Source of the DNA: Ilyomonas sp965219515
GTDB taxonomy: Bacteria; Bacteroidota; Bacteroidia; Chitinophagales; Chitinophagaceae
Assembly (NCBI GenBank): GCA_965219515.1
Contig: OZ244776.1
Location: forward strand, 992,001-1,056,000
Length of the DNA stretch: 64,000 nucleotides
Direction of reading: 5' to 3'
A model generated the notes under the pieces. That model did not search any database, was not told the DNA's origin, and saw nothing but the letters and a program-made list of their open reading frames with translations. The translations under genes were made by a program, and so were the position numbers. How positions within the stretch are numbered: position 1 is the first letter of the stretch; every line of letters starts with the position of its first letter. Below, in pieces: positions 30,059 through 38,654 of this stretch.

Positions 30059-30664
30059 ATGACCATCACCAACGACAAAGAACTATATTCTAAACAGTTC
30101 AAAAACAAGGACAAACTTATTGGACAGACAATAAGAGAAATTGTTTTTTATCTTGAAGAAACAGATAAAAATTTTACAGAACAACCAAACGAATTCGGCA
30201 AGAGCCTTTTAAATGGTATTGACATTAAAACAAACAATGAAGTTTTTTCAATTGGTAATAGATATATAAATTTAGGGTATGGACTTTCAATTGAACTTGG
30301 GCAGACAAATAAGTTTGAATATTTTGACAATGAAAAAAAGCCAACATCATTTCACACAAACATTGTTGGACAGACTATAAAAAATGTTGACATATTTTGG
30401 ATGAAAATTCCGTTAGAAAGAGCAACAGGGTTTTATCCGCAAGAAATTGAAATTTTATCTGACGAAAAGTATTTACTAATTTCTTCAATTGAAATAAACA
30501 ATGGACAAGTAAATACAGAGTTTACTAACGAGCTTTTAATCATTAATAATAAGGACACAGCAAGACAACTTAAGCTTGGACAATTTGGTGTTGCTGACAA
30601 TGAAAGAAAATATTTCAACAATTTGGAAACATTGATTAAACACGAAGAAAAAAACTACCGCTAA
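30059..30664 (+). CDS. Cassette 1: protein of unknown function, 201 residues
   Basis: Not recognised. A soluble, Asn/Lys/Glu-rich protein (starts MTITNDKELYSKQFKNKDK) without signal peptide or membrane segments. It fills the first cassette: the start is 17 bases after the core at 30042, and the stop at 30664 lies inside the R'' site. As the array-proximal gene it would be the most strongly expressed if a promoter exists at the left border. Confidence 0.7.
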   Translation: MTITNDKELYSKQFKNKDKLIGQTIREIVFYLEETDKNFTEQPNEFGKSLLNGIDIKTNNEVFSIGNRYINLGYGLSIELGQTNKFEYFDNEKKPTSFHTNIVGQTIKNVDIFWMKIPLERATGFYPQEIEILSDEKYLLISSIEINNGQVNTEFTNELLIINNKDTARQLKLGQFGVADNERKYFNNLETLIKHEEKNYR

Positions 30665-30853
30665 CAATAGGTTTGGCAATAGGCTGGCTGACGGAATAAC
30701 AATCAGCTACAAATCAATATCAGCAATAGTTCCAGCTTGACTTTATAAATTTAGCTATTAGTTGTTATCTTCATCTTCAGTAACAATTTTCAGCTTTGGT
30801 TCCGGGCTTGACATTATAAATTTCCAGCCCATCGCCAAGCCTCAACGTTGGCA
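30659..30853 (+). repeat. attC 1 (195 bp)
   Basis: R'' CGCTAAC to R' GTTGGCA. Outer stem GGTTTGGC... with ...GCCAAGCC (family 1). The R'' matches the cassette 1 start GTTAGCGG. Confidence 0.85.
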
Positions 30854-30916
30854 GAAATTTTTCAGACACTTCATGTAACAAATTTTTCACTCAAACGTAT
30901 TGTAACAAACTTCACT

Positions 30917-32209
30917 ATGAAAAAAACGCTGATTGTTTTTTTTGCCTTGCTTTATTTCTCCTTTTTTGCTCAGGCTCAACAAAAAATAAATTTTAATACC
31001 GATTATAAAAATATCAAGCTGGCTAATTCCTCTATTCTAACTTATCAGTTATCGCTCGTAAAAGATGGTATTTATCAGTTTTCTATTTTGCAACAAGGCA
31101 TTGCTGTTTACTACATTCTTACGTCCTCTGACAATGATAAAGTTTATGAAAGTAATTATCCGGACGACATAACCGGCTATGAAAAGTTTGAATACATTCC
31201 GAGCCGTTCGGGTGATTTTATACTTACTATAAAACGTTTTCAAGACCCAGAAAATCCTAATTCAGGACAGATTAGTCTTATGGTAAAAAGCCTTTCAAAA
31301 AATGAAATAGCTGTTAGAAAGCAAATCAAAAAGGAATTAGAACCTGAAAATGCGAAACATGTAACTACGATTGACGTTGACCATTTTTGGAGTGCATTTG
31401 ACAACTTGAGAAATTGCAGAACTTATGCCGATAGTGTTGATGTTATCCAAAAACAATATTTAGACAAAGCGACAAACGGACTACTGGATTTTATACAAGT
31501 AAGAGATTTATCTGCAGACAAGTTTGTTGATGCAATTTCAAAGAATGCATCTTACTATGAATCTATTCGCAGTAACACTTATCAGGCTAAGAAAGCTGAG
31601 CCGGTAATTGAAGAAGTGTTTACGAAATTTAAAGAAATCTATGCTGACTTTAAACCGTTTAAAGTTTGCTTTGCAATTGGAATTAAAAATACGGGCGGCA
31701 CAATTTCTAATCAGTTTGTTTTGATTGGTACGGAAATTACTACGTCAACTGACAAAGCTGACTCTTCTAACAGCGATTACATTATTCAGAAAATTAAAGG
31801 AATAGTAGCACATGAATGTGTGCATACACAGCAAAAGCCACACGCAGATTCTGATGCGATACAATGTCCTTTGTTATATCAATCTATAAGAGAAGGCTCA
31901 TGTGATTTAATTGCAGAACTCATTACTGGTAAGCCGCGAAATAATGAATATGGAGAAAAAAATGAAAATAAACTTTGGACAGAATTCAAAAATGAACTTT
32001 GCAATCAAAATATTGGTAATTGGCTATATAATGGAAACATAGCAAAAGACAAACCAGGAGACTTAGGTTACTTTATTGGTTACGAGATAGCTAAAGAATA
32101 CTATAACAATGCAAAAGATAAAAAACAGGCAATTGTTGATATTATTAGCATGTCAGACCCGATTCATTTTTTAGAACAAAGCAAGTATGACCAAAAGAAA
32201 AAACAATAA
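30917..32209 (+). CDS. Cassette 2: exported HExxH metalloprotease-like protein
   Basis: A 430-residue protein with signal peptide MKKTLIVFFALLYFSFFAQA, which fixes the start at 30917 rather than upstream. Residues about 155-430 form a domain beginning DHFWSAFDNLRN. A zinc-protease-like HECVHTQQ lies near residue 299 and is followed by EGSCDLIAEL, a plausible third-ligand region. The layout resembles predicted Zn proteases of the DUF2268/GldB-like type. The N-terminal 130 residues look like a beta-sandwich. A paralogue sits in cassette 36 (57796), with the same DxFW, HExxH and EGSCD motifs. Substrate unknown. Confidence 0.75.
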   Translation: MKKTLIVFFALLYFSFFAQAQQKINFNTDYKNIKLANSSILTYQLSLVKDGIYQFSILQQGIAVYYILTSSDNDKVYESNYPDDITGYEKFEYIPSRSGDFILTIKRFQDPENPNSGQISLMVKSLSKNEIAVRKQIKKELEPENAKHVTTIDVDHFWSAFDNLRNCRTYADSVDVIQKQYLDKATNGLLDFIQVRDLSADKFVDAISKNASYYESIRSNTYQAKKAEPVIEEVFTKFKEIYADFKPFKVCFAIGIKNTGGTISNQFVLIGTEITTSTDKADSSNSDYIIQKIKGIVAHECVHTQQKPHADSDAIQCPLLYQSIREGSCDLIAELITGKPRNNEYGEKNENKLWTEFKNELCNQNIGNWLYNGNIAKDKPGDLGYFIGYEIAKEYYNNAKDKKQAIVDIISMSDPIHFLEQSKYDQKKKQ

Positions 32210-32215
32210 AACTTC

Positions 32216-32412
32216 TGCCAACAAAAGTATTGCTGCTATGGCGGCTGACCCAACGCAGCATCAGCAGCAATTCATTATTCATCAGCAGTTCCGGCTTGAC
32301 GGAACGCTATTGAGCAACAGAATATGTTTTGTATTTTAGTTCTTTATTTGGCTTCAGTTGTAGACTGACAAATTTTAAATACCGCCACATCAGCAATACC
32401 GAGCCGTTGCCT
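32216..32412 (+). repeat. attC 2 (197 bp)
   Basis: R'' TGCCAAC to R' GTTGCCT. Outer stem TATTGCTGC with CAGCAATAC (family 2). Confidence 0.85.
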
Positions 32413-32478
32413 GTAATGCCGGGTGACACATTCTACTTCTTCAAAATTGTTATCTTTACTCGACTGAAAATTTTACAA

Positions 32479-32709
32479 ATGACACGACAAGCAATCATTG
32501 AGCGGACAATAAAAGCTATCAATCATTTGCCAGAAGAAAAAGCAGAAGAAATTTCTGACTTTGCAGATTTTGTTAGCAAACGTTATGAAGAACACTTATT
32601 GACACAAGGCATTCAACAACTGACGACTTACAGCAAGGCTTTTGGTTTTTTAAACAATGAAGAAGACCTTTATTTTGTTGACGACTTAAAAGAAGTATAC
32701 AATGGCTAA
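32479..32709 (+). CDS. Cassette 3: predicted antitoxin (DUF2281-like)
   Basis: A 76-residue protein starting MTRQAIIERTIKAINHLPEEKAEEI, with the pattern of short DUF2281/VapB-like antitoxins (a hydrophobic helix followed by SDFADFVSKRYEE). Its end overlaps the start of the PemK-like toxin by 8 bases (ATGGCTAA), typical of translationally coupled toxin-antitoxin pairs. The ATG at 32479 is preferred over an in-frame start at 32329 that would lie inside attC 2. Confidence 0.72.
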   Translation: MTRQAIIERTIKAINHLPEEKAEEISDFADFVSKRYEEHLLTQGIQQLTTYSKAFGFLNNEEDLYFVDDLKEVYNG

Positions 32710-33022
32710 AGGCGACATTGTACTCATTACTTTTCCCTTTACAGACCTAAGCAGCAGTAAACTTCGTCCGGCAGTTGTTCTTGCGGACACCAATCTTGAT
32801 ATTACGGCTTGCTTTATTACGACACAAATTGGCTGGCAAGAACCTACAGACGTTCTTCTTTCACCAACTATAACAAATGGACTTAAAAAACAATCATTGA
32901 TACGGACAAGTAAAATTGCATCGTTGGACAAAGCATTAGCGAAAGGACTGTTAGGCAGACTTGAACCAACGGAATTAGCAGAACTAAATGATAAACTCAA
33001 AATTTTATTTCAGTTACCTTGA
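32702..33022 (+). CDS. Cassette 3: PemK/MazF-family toxin
   Basis: A 106-residue protein with the MazF/PemK signature: KGDIVLITFPFTDLSSSKLRPAVVLAD at the N-terminus, then ACFITTQIG and LIRTSKIASLDKALAKGLLGRL. Family members are ribosome-independent mRNA endonucleases. Paired with the preceding antitoxin in one cassette, as is frequent in large chromosomal integrons, where such pairs are thought to stabilise the array. Confidence 0.88.
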   Translation: MAKGDIVLITFPFTDLSSSKLRPAVVLADTNLDITACFITTQIGWQEPTDVLLSPTITNGLKKQSLIRTSKIASLDKALAKGLLGRLEPTELAELNDKLKILFQLP

Positions 33023-33036
33023 CGAAAGGAACATAC

Positions 33037-33237
33037 AGGCAACAAGGGGTTTTGCGTCAGCACGGCTGACACAACGCAGCAGCCACTTCACTCCTTTTTT
33101 TAAGCTTTTGTTCCAGCCTGACGTTATAAATTGAGCCATTGGTTTTAGCTTCATCTTTTGTACTACTTTCGGCTTTCGTTTAGCACGGGCTGACGGATCT
33201 TTTCTGTCGTGCCGAACGCAAAGCCCGAACGTTATGT
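33037..33237 (+). repeat. attC 3 (201 bp)
   Basis: R'' AGGCAAC to R' GTTATGT. Outer stem GGTTTTGCGTC with GAACGCAAAGCC (family 3). Confidence 0.85.
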
Positions 33238-33405
33238 GCAACCTGTGACTTCTCTTTGCCGGTATTATTTTGCTCTCTTTTCCGTGTGGGTTAGTGCTTT
33301 CAGGTTGACTCTGCCAGGCAAGTCACTGCAACAAGCAAAGCTTTTGTTTCGGGTGTGGCTTCTGGCAGTCAGGCTTCGGGTGACGCAATCAGGTCTGCAC
33401 ATAAC
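33232..33405. repeat. Cassette 4: gene-less 174-bp cassette body, copy 1 of 9
   Basis: Starts TTATGTGCAACC and ends GGTCTGCACATAAC. All nine copies are exactly 174 bp and differ only by substitutions. The plus GTG frame is broken by TGA in four copies. A minus-strand frame of 46 codons (here 33265-33402) stays open in all nine copies but is not convincing as a protein. Confidence 0.85.
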
Positions 33406-33598
33406 AAGAGGTTTTGCGTCAGCACGGCTGACGCATCGCAGCAGCCGCTTCACTCCTTTTTTCATCTTTGGTTCCAGCCTGACGTTATAAATTGAGCCAT
33501 TGGTTTTATCTTCATCTTTTGTGCTACTTTCGGCTTTTGGTTGGCACGGGCTGACGGAACTTTTCTGTCGTGCCGGACGCAAAGCCCTAACGTTGGCG
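33399..33598 (+). repeat. attC 4 (200 bp)
   Basis: R'' ACATAAC to R' GTTGGCG, family 3 stem (GGTTTTGCGTC...). Confidence 0.85.
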
Positions 33599-33700
33599 GT
33601 AATTTTGCGGCGTACCTTACACTTCTCTTAAAAATTTTCGGAAAACAATTTGGAAGTTCACATCTTTCGTAATTACTTTGTAATAACGAAATAAATAGCC

Positions 33701-33949
33701 ATGGAACTTTCAGTTATAAATATTGGGAACTCAAAAGGAATTAGACTTTCTAAGACAATTCTTGAGAAATATAGCATCAGTGACAAAGTTGAACTAATCC
33801 TTGAAAAAGGCTATATCATTCTGAAACCCAAAGCTGAACCAAGGAAAGGTTGGGATAAAGCATTTAAAAAAATGCACGAAAATGGTGACGACCAACTTTT
33901 GATGGACGATGTTTTTGACGATGAAAATTTTGAAGAATGGAACAAGTAA
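33701..33949 (+). CDS. Cassette 5: MazE/AbrB-like antitoxin
   Basis: An 82-residue protein whose N-terminus MELSVINIGNSKGIRLSKTI is a swapped-hairpin AbrB/MazE DNA-binding domain. The C-terminal acidic part (MDDVFDDENFEEWNK) would bind the toxin. It overlaps the downstream mazF-like gene by 13 bases. TTTG and TACTTTG elements about 30 bases upstream resemble a promoter, so the pair may be expressed from within the cassette. Confidence 0.82.
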   Translation: MELSVINIGNSKGIRLSKTILEKYSISDKVELILEKGYIILKPKAEPRKGWDKAFKKMHENGDDQLLMDDVFDDENFEEWNK

Positions 33950-34263
33950 ACCAGTATGACATTGTATTGGTTAATCTTGACCCAACGATTGGAAGTGAAA
34001 TGAAAAAGACCAGACCTTGTGTTGTGTTGTCGCCTAATGAAATGAACAAATATTTGCAGACAATCGTGATTGCACCTATGACAAGTAGTTCAAAACCTTA
34101 TCCGACAAGAGTAGAGGTAAAACATAAAGCAACTAAAGGTTGGATTGCAATTGACCAGATACGAACAATTGACAGAATGCGAATAGTAAAGCGTTTTGAG
34201 CCTTTGACCGACAAAGAAATTGAAAAAGTAAAAGATATAATTCAAGAAACGTTTGTGGACTAA
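33937..34263 (+). CDS. Cassette 5: MazF-family toxin
   Basis: A 108-residue protein with the canonical MazF motifs: YDIVLVNLDPTIGSEMKKTRPCVVLSPN, then IVIAPMTSS, and IDQIRTIDRMRIVKRF near the C-terminus. Predicted mRNA interferase. More similar to classical MazF than the toxin of cassette 3, so the array holds two independent MazF-type systems. Confidence 0.9.
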   Translation: MEQVNQYDIVLVNLDPTIGSEMKKTRPCVVLSPNEMNKYLQTIVIAPMTSSSKPYPTRVEVKHKATKGWIAIDQIRTIDRMRIVKRFEPLTDKEIEKVKDIIQETFVD

Positions 34264-34269
34264 AACTAC

Positions 34270-34467
34270 CGCCAACAAAAGGTTTGGCAAAAAACTGGCT
34301 GACGAAGCGCAACATCAACTTTGATTTCGCTATTTAGCTTCAGTAATCAGCGCGACGATATAAATTTGGCGATAAAATAAACCATAAACTTTTAATTATA
34401 AATTTAGCAGCAGTTGTCGGCAGACGATTTTCAAATATCAGTTCTTCGCCAAGCCTGATCGTTGCCT
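34270..34467 (+). repeat. attC 5 (198 bp)
   Basis: R'' CGCCAAC to R' GTTGCCT, family 1 stem (GGTTTGGC.../...GCCAAGCC). Confidence 0.85.
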
Positions 34468-34632
34468 GCCACTTTGAAAATGCTTGTAAAGTTTCAACTT
34501 CTTCACTCACTGTTTTTAAGCTGTTCCGGTTGACTTGTGCTAAGCAAGCGCACCATTTTACAAAGCTGTTTTGTCTTGCCTAAAAAAGAAATGCTTATCT
34601 GTTCAGGCTGACCAGATAAAGCGGCAGGCAAC
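34462..34632. repeat. Cassette 6: gene-less GTTGCCTGCC cassette body, copy 1 of 3
   Basis: 171 bp from TTGCCTGCCACTTTG to GGCAGGCAAC. Related to cassettes 23 and 24. Contains TTTTTAAGCTGTTCCGG followed by TTGACTTGTG, a motif style shared with other gene-less cassettes. No reading frame is convincing. Confidence 0.8.
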
Positions 34633-34825
34633 AAGAGGTTTTGCGTCAGCACGGCTGACGCATCGCAGCCGCCGCTTCACTCCTTCTTTCTTCTTTGGTT
34701 CCAGCCTGACGTTATAAATTGAGCCATTGGTTTTAGCTTCATCTTTTGTACTACTTTCGGCTTTCGTTTAGCACGGGCTGACGAATCTTTGCGGTCGTGC
34801 CGAACGCAAAGCCCGAACGTTGGTG
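34626..34825 (+). repeat. attC 6 (200 bp)
   Basis: R'' AGGCAAC to R' GTTGGTG, family 3 stem. Confidence 0.85.
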
Positions 34826-34846
34826 GCAACCCTATTTTGACACATC

Positions 34847-35425
34847 ATGCAAATTCAAAAACAATATGAAATTTTAGAAGGACTTCCACCTTATGGACCG
34901 ATGTATATTCCAATTTCTGAAAGTGGAAAAGCATTTTATAATGAAGGTTTTGTTGTTCGCTTTTTTAAAAAAGATGGAAGTAATTGGGTTGCAAATTTTA
35001 AAACAGGTTGGACAGATTTCAATGATGTTTTTGAATTATCTGGCACAAACAAAATAGTTGTTATTGCAAATGGACAGGGTTACATTATGACAACTGAAGA
35101 TGAAAAACCAATTGCAACTTTTGGACTTGGAATAACTCAACTCATTAAAGCAAATGACAACAGATATATTGCTGCTGAACAAACAGACTTAGTAGTAATT
35201 GAACATGATGGCTCGATTTGGCGAACAGAAAGAATTTCTTGGGACGGTATAAAAGATTTAATACTTGAAAACAATATCGTTAATGGACTTTCATTTGACC
35301 CAATGAATGAAGCAGACGAGTGGGTTAAGTTTTCAGTAAATCTTGACACTAAAGAAGTGACAGGCGGAAGTTATAATCGTTATGAATTTAAAGAAGTAAA
35401 AAAGCCGTTCTGGAAATTTTGGTAG
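34847..35425 (+). CDS. Cassette 7: protein of unknown function, 192 residues
   Basis: Not recognised. It starts MQIQKQYEILEGLPPYGPMY and has alternating beta-like segments (KIVVIANGQGYIMTTEDEK, YIAAEQTDLVVIEHDGSIWR), suggesting a small beta-propeller or immunity-like fold. The C-terminus is aromatic (KKPFWKFW). There is no signal peptide. The R'' of this cassette (CGCTAAC) does not match its start (GTTGGTG), so the cassette may have been rearranged. Confidence 0.68.
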   Translation: MQIQKQYEILEGLPPYGPMYIPISESGKAFYNEGFVVRFFKKDGSNWVANFKTGWTDFNDVFELSGTNKIVVIANGQGYIMTTEDEKPIATFGLGITQLIKANDNRYIAAEQTDLVVIEHDGSIWRTERISWDGIKDLILENNIVNGLSFDPMNEADEWVKFSVNLDTKEVTGGSYNRYEFKEVKKPFWKFW

Positions 35426-35449
35426 CACTCGTTGACAAAGAAGGGCAGC

Positions 35450-35645
35450 CGCTAACAAATGTATTGCTAATAGGCTGGCTTGACGTTGGCAACTTCGGCA
35501 GCAAATCGCTACTCAGCTTCAGTACCGGCTGACAGAGCGCTATTGAACATTAGTAGTTATCTTCGGCTGCAAAACAAAACCAGGCTTTTGTTCGGGCTGA
35601 CACAGCGCAGAATACCAGCCCATCAGCAATACGCCTTCGTTGCCT
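35450..35645 (+). repeat. attC 7 (196 bp)
   Basis: R'' CGCTAAC to R' GTTGCCT, family 2 stem (TATTGCTAAT with ATCAGCAATAC). R'' does not match the cassette 7 start. Confidence 0.83.
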
Positions 35646-35653
35646 GCAATTTT

Positions 35654-36313
35654 ATGACAATCTATCCAACAACTTACATTGACAATTTTGGCAAAGAGGA
35701 AACTTCTTTTGTGAGTAATGGCATGTCATTAAAAATTCAAATTCGCAATCATAATTTCGTTGGACAAAGCTTTGAATCAATGGAGTTACAATCCTCGGAA
35801 TTAGGGTCATCTGAAAATAATTTTTCTTTAAATGAATACAATTCTCTTACTGACTGCTCTTTCCAAGTAAAAATTCCTCTCAAACTCAAAGACACTCAAA
35901 AATGTTTTGAATCTATCTTGAATGTTGAAGTTTTACTTAAGGGTTCCGAACATCCCAAGACAAAAGTTTTTACTTTGCCAATTGACAAAGAAAATTATGA
36001 ATTACAAAAAAATGAAGAAAGCGGAATGTGGTTTGAAACACAAATGATAAAATTACAAAACCTGTTGCCTAAAACCGTAAAAATAAATTCATGTATTTTT
36101 TGTGCATACTCAAATTATTTGGTAGCGGGTTCTGACAGCTTCGGGTCATTAATTTGTTACAAAGACATTAAGGACAAAATTGTAGGTGTAAAAAATAAAA
36201 GTGAATATATTGACGTAGCTCAAAATAATGGAGTTTCAACACAAGAGACATTTTGGTGTTGTGAATTTAAAGAGATAGCGAAAGATCAATGGCAATACAA
36301 AGACCCAACGTAA
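35654..36313 (+). CDS. Cassette 8: protein of unknown function (possibly DUF6304-like)
   Basis: A 219-residue soluble protein, MTIYPTTYIDNFGKEETSFV at the start. The opening resembles proteins described as DUF6304, but I hold this as a tentative match from memory. A CIFC pair lies near residue 150. The frame is open further upstream, but that stretch is attC 7, so the ATG at 35654, nine bases after the core site, is the logical start. No partner gene is present. Confidence 0.66.
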   Translation: MTIYPTTYIDNFGKEETSFVSNGMSLKIQIRNHNFVGQSFESMELQSSELGSSENNFSLNEYNSLTDCSFQVKIPLKLKDTQKCFESILNVEVLLKGSEHPKTKVFTLPIDKENYELQKNEESGMWFETQMIKLQNLLPKTVKINSCIFCAYSNYLVAGSDSFGSLICYKDIKDKIVGVKNKSEYIDVAQNNGVSTQETFWCCEFKEIAKDQWQYKDPT

Positions 36314-36319
36314 AACTGC

Positions 36320-36517
36320 AGGCAACAAAAGGTTTGGCAAAAAACTGGCTGACGTAACGCAATTTCAACTTTTATTTTTCTATTTAGCTTCAGTAATCAG
36401 CTGGACATTATAAATTTAGCTAAGTGCAAATCATCAACTTTTTAATTATAAATTTGGCTTCGGTTCGGGCTGACGTTTTCCAAATGCCACCACAAACGCC
36501 AATACTGAACGTTGGCA
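36320..36517 (+). repeat. attC 8 (198 bp), hybrid
   Basis: R'' AGGCAAC to R' GTTGGCA. The 5' half is family 1 (GGTTTGGCAAAAAACTGG) but the 3' half is family 7 (ACAAACGCCAATACTG), so the outer arms pair less well than in other sites. Confidence 0.8.
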
Positions 36518-36556
36518 GAAATTTTCTGACAGCACGAAATTCGTAAAGTACTCCTC

Positions 36557-36564
36557 TATATTTG
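36557..36564 (+). promoter_or_regulatory. Candidate -7 element in cassette 9
   Basis: TATATTTG fits TAnnTTTG and lies 11 bases before the ATG at 36576. No clear -33 element is seen at the right distance. Confidence 0.3.
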
Positions 36565-36575
36565 TAATAAAATGA

Positions 36576-37022
36576 ATGAAATTACCACGCTATGAATACT
36601 CAACGGAAAGTGAGGCTGAATTATTCAAGTTTGTAAGCGAAGGTGTAAAAGGCAACATTAAAAAGTTGGTTGTTTATACGCGAATGATTCCGGACGATGT
36701 TTACAATCTTGCATTTGGTGATTATGATGAAGAAACAGAATCTATTGACGACACAATTGTAACAAACAATAATGACAGCCAAAAAGTGTTAGCAACTGTT
36801 GCATCTACTTTATATGTTTTCACAGACAAACATCCAAGCGTTTGGGTTTATGCAAAAGGTAGTAATCATGTAAGGACAAGACTTTACAGAATGGGAATTA
36901 CTACAAGTCTTGAAGAAGTCAGTCAAGACTTTGAAGTTTATGGTTTAATTGAAGAAGATTGGGAAAAGTTTGAAAAAGGTAAAAATTATGAGGCGTTTTT
37001 AGTAAAACGAAAATTATTTTAA
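36576..37022 (+). CDS. Cassette 9: DUF6934-like protein
   Basis: A 148-residue protein. The middle region (VLATVASTLYVFTDKHPSVW, then VYAKGSNHVRTRLYRMGIT) and the end (WEKFEKGKNYEAFLVKRKLF) match Bacteroidota proteins classed as DUF6934, as I recall that family. No activity is known. A 49-codon gene follows 9 bases downstream in the same cassette. Such a two-gene layout invites a toxin-antitoxin hypothesis but nothing here proves it. Confidence 0.75.
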   Translation: MKLPRYEYSTESEAELFKFVSEGVKGNIKKLVVYTRMIPDDVYNLAFGDYDEETESIDDTIVTNNNDSQKVLATVASTLYVFTDKHPSVWVYAKGSNHVRTRLYRMGITTSLEEVSQDFEVYGLIEEDWEKFEKGKNYEAFLVKRKLF

Positions 37023-37031
37023 ATTTGCAGT

Positions 37032-37181
37032 ATGACAACAATTGAAAAATTGAATAATAGTAAAACTCCAATCGTGAAGATTGATAAATCTCTTGAGAAG
37101 TTAAGAGGTAAAAATTTATTTCCGAAAAAACTTGCAGAAGCAAACAAAGTAATTGCAAGAGTTGGACTTCCTAAAAAATAA
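37032..37181 (+). CDS. Cassette 9: small basic protein, 49 residues
   Basis: A 49-residue Lys-rich protein (MTTIEKLNNSKTPIVKIDKS) beginning 9 bases after the DUF6934-like stop and ending 7 bases before R''. Not recognised. Its tight spacing and position inside a cassette boundary support it as a real gene, possibly the partner of its neighbour. Confidence 0.6.
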   Translation: MTTIEKLNNSKTPIVKIDKSLEKLRGKNLFPKKLAEANKVIARVGLPKK

Positions 37182-37188
37182 AAACTTC

Positions 37189-37385
37189 TGCCAACAAAAG
37201 TATTGCTAATAGGCTGGCTTGACGTTGGCAACTTCAGCAGCAAATCGTTACTCAGCTTTAGTTCCGGCTGACACAGCGCTATTGAACATTAGTAGTTATC
37301 TTCGGCTGCAAAAATAGAAATCGGCTTTTGTTCCGGGCTGACACAGCATTGAATACCAGCCCATCAGCAATACCGAACGTTGGCT
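37189..37385 (+). repeat. attC 9 (197 bp)
   Basis: R'' TGCCAAC to R' GTTGGCT, family 2 stem; R'' matches the cassette 9 start over ten bases (GTTGGCAGAA). Confidence 0.85.
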
Positions 37386-37432
37386 GCCATTTTCAGCGAC
37401 AGCAATAAATTCAAAATAACATAACGCTTAAC

Positions 37433-38083
37433 ATGGGGTTGTTTGACATATTTAAAAAATCTTCAGAGCCATACAACGACCATTCAACAAATGAGTTTTA
37501 CCAATTATTGTTTTGCGATAACCTTGATTTGTTTAATAAAAATCATTCTGAAGTTTATCCTTGGAATATTTTATTTTCTAAACCGGTTAATGAAACCGAG
37601 TTACAAAAAATAATTAATGATGACGGTGCAGAAGCAAGAGTAAAAGTTCTTGCTTACAATAAATTGTTTGAAACAAAACAAAAAATAAATAAGAAAGAAC
37701 TTCTCGGAGTAATTGTTGAAGTTGGCTTTGACAAAGGAGTTGATGTTTTGGCTTCTTACAAAGACGGAACAGCAAGATATATTAATCAATCTGGGAAAAT
37801 AATTGTTTGGGAAACAACTGATGAAACATCAAATGCTTTGACGATAGAATTATTTAAAAACAGCGAAACAATTGTAAGCAATATTGGACCATGGGACAAA
37901 GCAAGAAGACTACCGCCGACAAAAGGAAATGCAAGAATAACCTTTCTTGTTTCAGACGGACTTTATTTTGGCGAAGCTCCAATCAAAACATTATTTAAAG
38001 ACCCGTTAGCAAGTCCTGCTTTGACAACCGCAGCAGCATTTGTAAAATATCTAACTGATAAAGTCTTACAACAAGAGAAATAA
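37433..38083 (+). CDS. Cassette 10: protein of unknown function, 216 residues
   Basis: Not recognised. MGLFDIFKKSSEPYND at the start is a common opening of small Bacteroidota cytosolic proteins. The middle region (VGFDKGVDVLASYKDGTARYI) looks beta-rich, and a Pro/Leu-rich segment lies near the end. No signal peptide or membrane helix is seen. Confidence 0.68.
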   Translation: MGLFDIFKKSSEPYNDHSTNEFYQLLFCDNLDLFNKNHSEVYPWNILFSKPVNETELQKIINDDGAEARVKVLAYNKLFETKQKINKKELLGVIVEVGFDKGVDVLASYKDGTARYINQSGKIIVWETTDETSNALTIELFKNSETIVSNIGPWDKARRLPPTKGNARITFLVSDGLYFGEAPIKTLFKDPLASPALTTAAAFVKYLTDKVLQQEK

Positions 38084-38089
38084 AACGGC

Positions 38090-38284
38090 AGCCAACAAGT
38101 GCATTTGCAATAGCATGGCTGACGGAATAAACTTCGGCTGCAAATCATTTATCAGCTTTTGTTCGGGCACGACATTATAAATTTGGCTATTGTTGTTACC
38201 TTCAACTTTAGTTTTTCAATTTAGCATTTGTACCGGCTGACAGTTCGCTATTGCCATGCCATCGCAAATGCTTCAACGTTATGT
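38090..38284 (+). repeat. attC 10 (195 bp)
   Basis: R'' AGCCAAC to R' GTTATGT. Outer stem GCATTTGCAATAGCATGGC with GCCATCGCAAATGC (family 6). Confidence 0.85.
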
Positions 38285-38452
38285 GCAACCTGTGACTTCT
38301 CTTTGCCGGTATTATCTTGCTCTCTTTTCCGTGTGGGTTAGTTGGTTCAGGTTGACGCTGCCAGGCAAGTGACTGCAACAAGCAAAGCTTTTGTTTCGGG
38401 TGTGGCTTCTGGCAGTCAGGCTTCGGGTGACGCAATCAGGTCTGCACATAAC
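38279..38452. repeat. Cassette 11: 174-bp gene-less cassette body, copy 2 of 9
   Basis: Variant with TATTATCTTGC, TTAGTTGGTTC and CAAGTGACTG. Shares this combination of variants with copy 5. Confidence 0.85.
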
Positions 38453-38643
38453 ATGGGGTTTTGTGTCAGCACGGCTGACGCATCGCAGCCGCCGCTTCAC
38501 TCCTTCTTTAGGGCTTCGGTCATCAGCCCGACGGAACCCGGTTGGTCATCAGCGGTTGTTTGTATCTTCGGTTCTTTATTCGGCTTTTGTCCATGCCGAC
38601 GGATTGCATCCGTCGTGCCGAACACAAAGCCCGAACGTTGGTA
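38446..38643 (+). repeat. attC 11 (198 bp)
   Basis: R'' ACATAAC to R' GTTGGTA. Family 4: GGTTTTGTGTC with GAACACAAAGCC, and an inner GACGGATTGCATCCGTC hairpin. Confidence 0.85.
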
Positions 38644-38654
38644 GCAATTTCAAA

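Noticed and set aside
38391..38654. N-terminal extension of the cassette 12 protein
   Set aside because: The extension is translated gene-less cassette and attC 11 sequence; the ATG at 38655 directly after the core site is the natural start.
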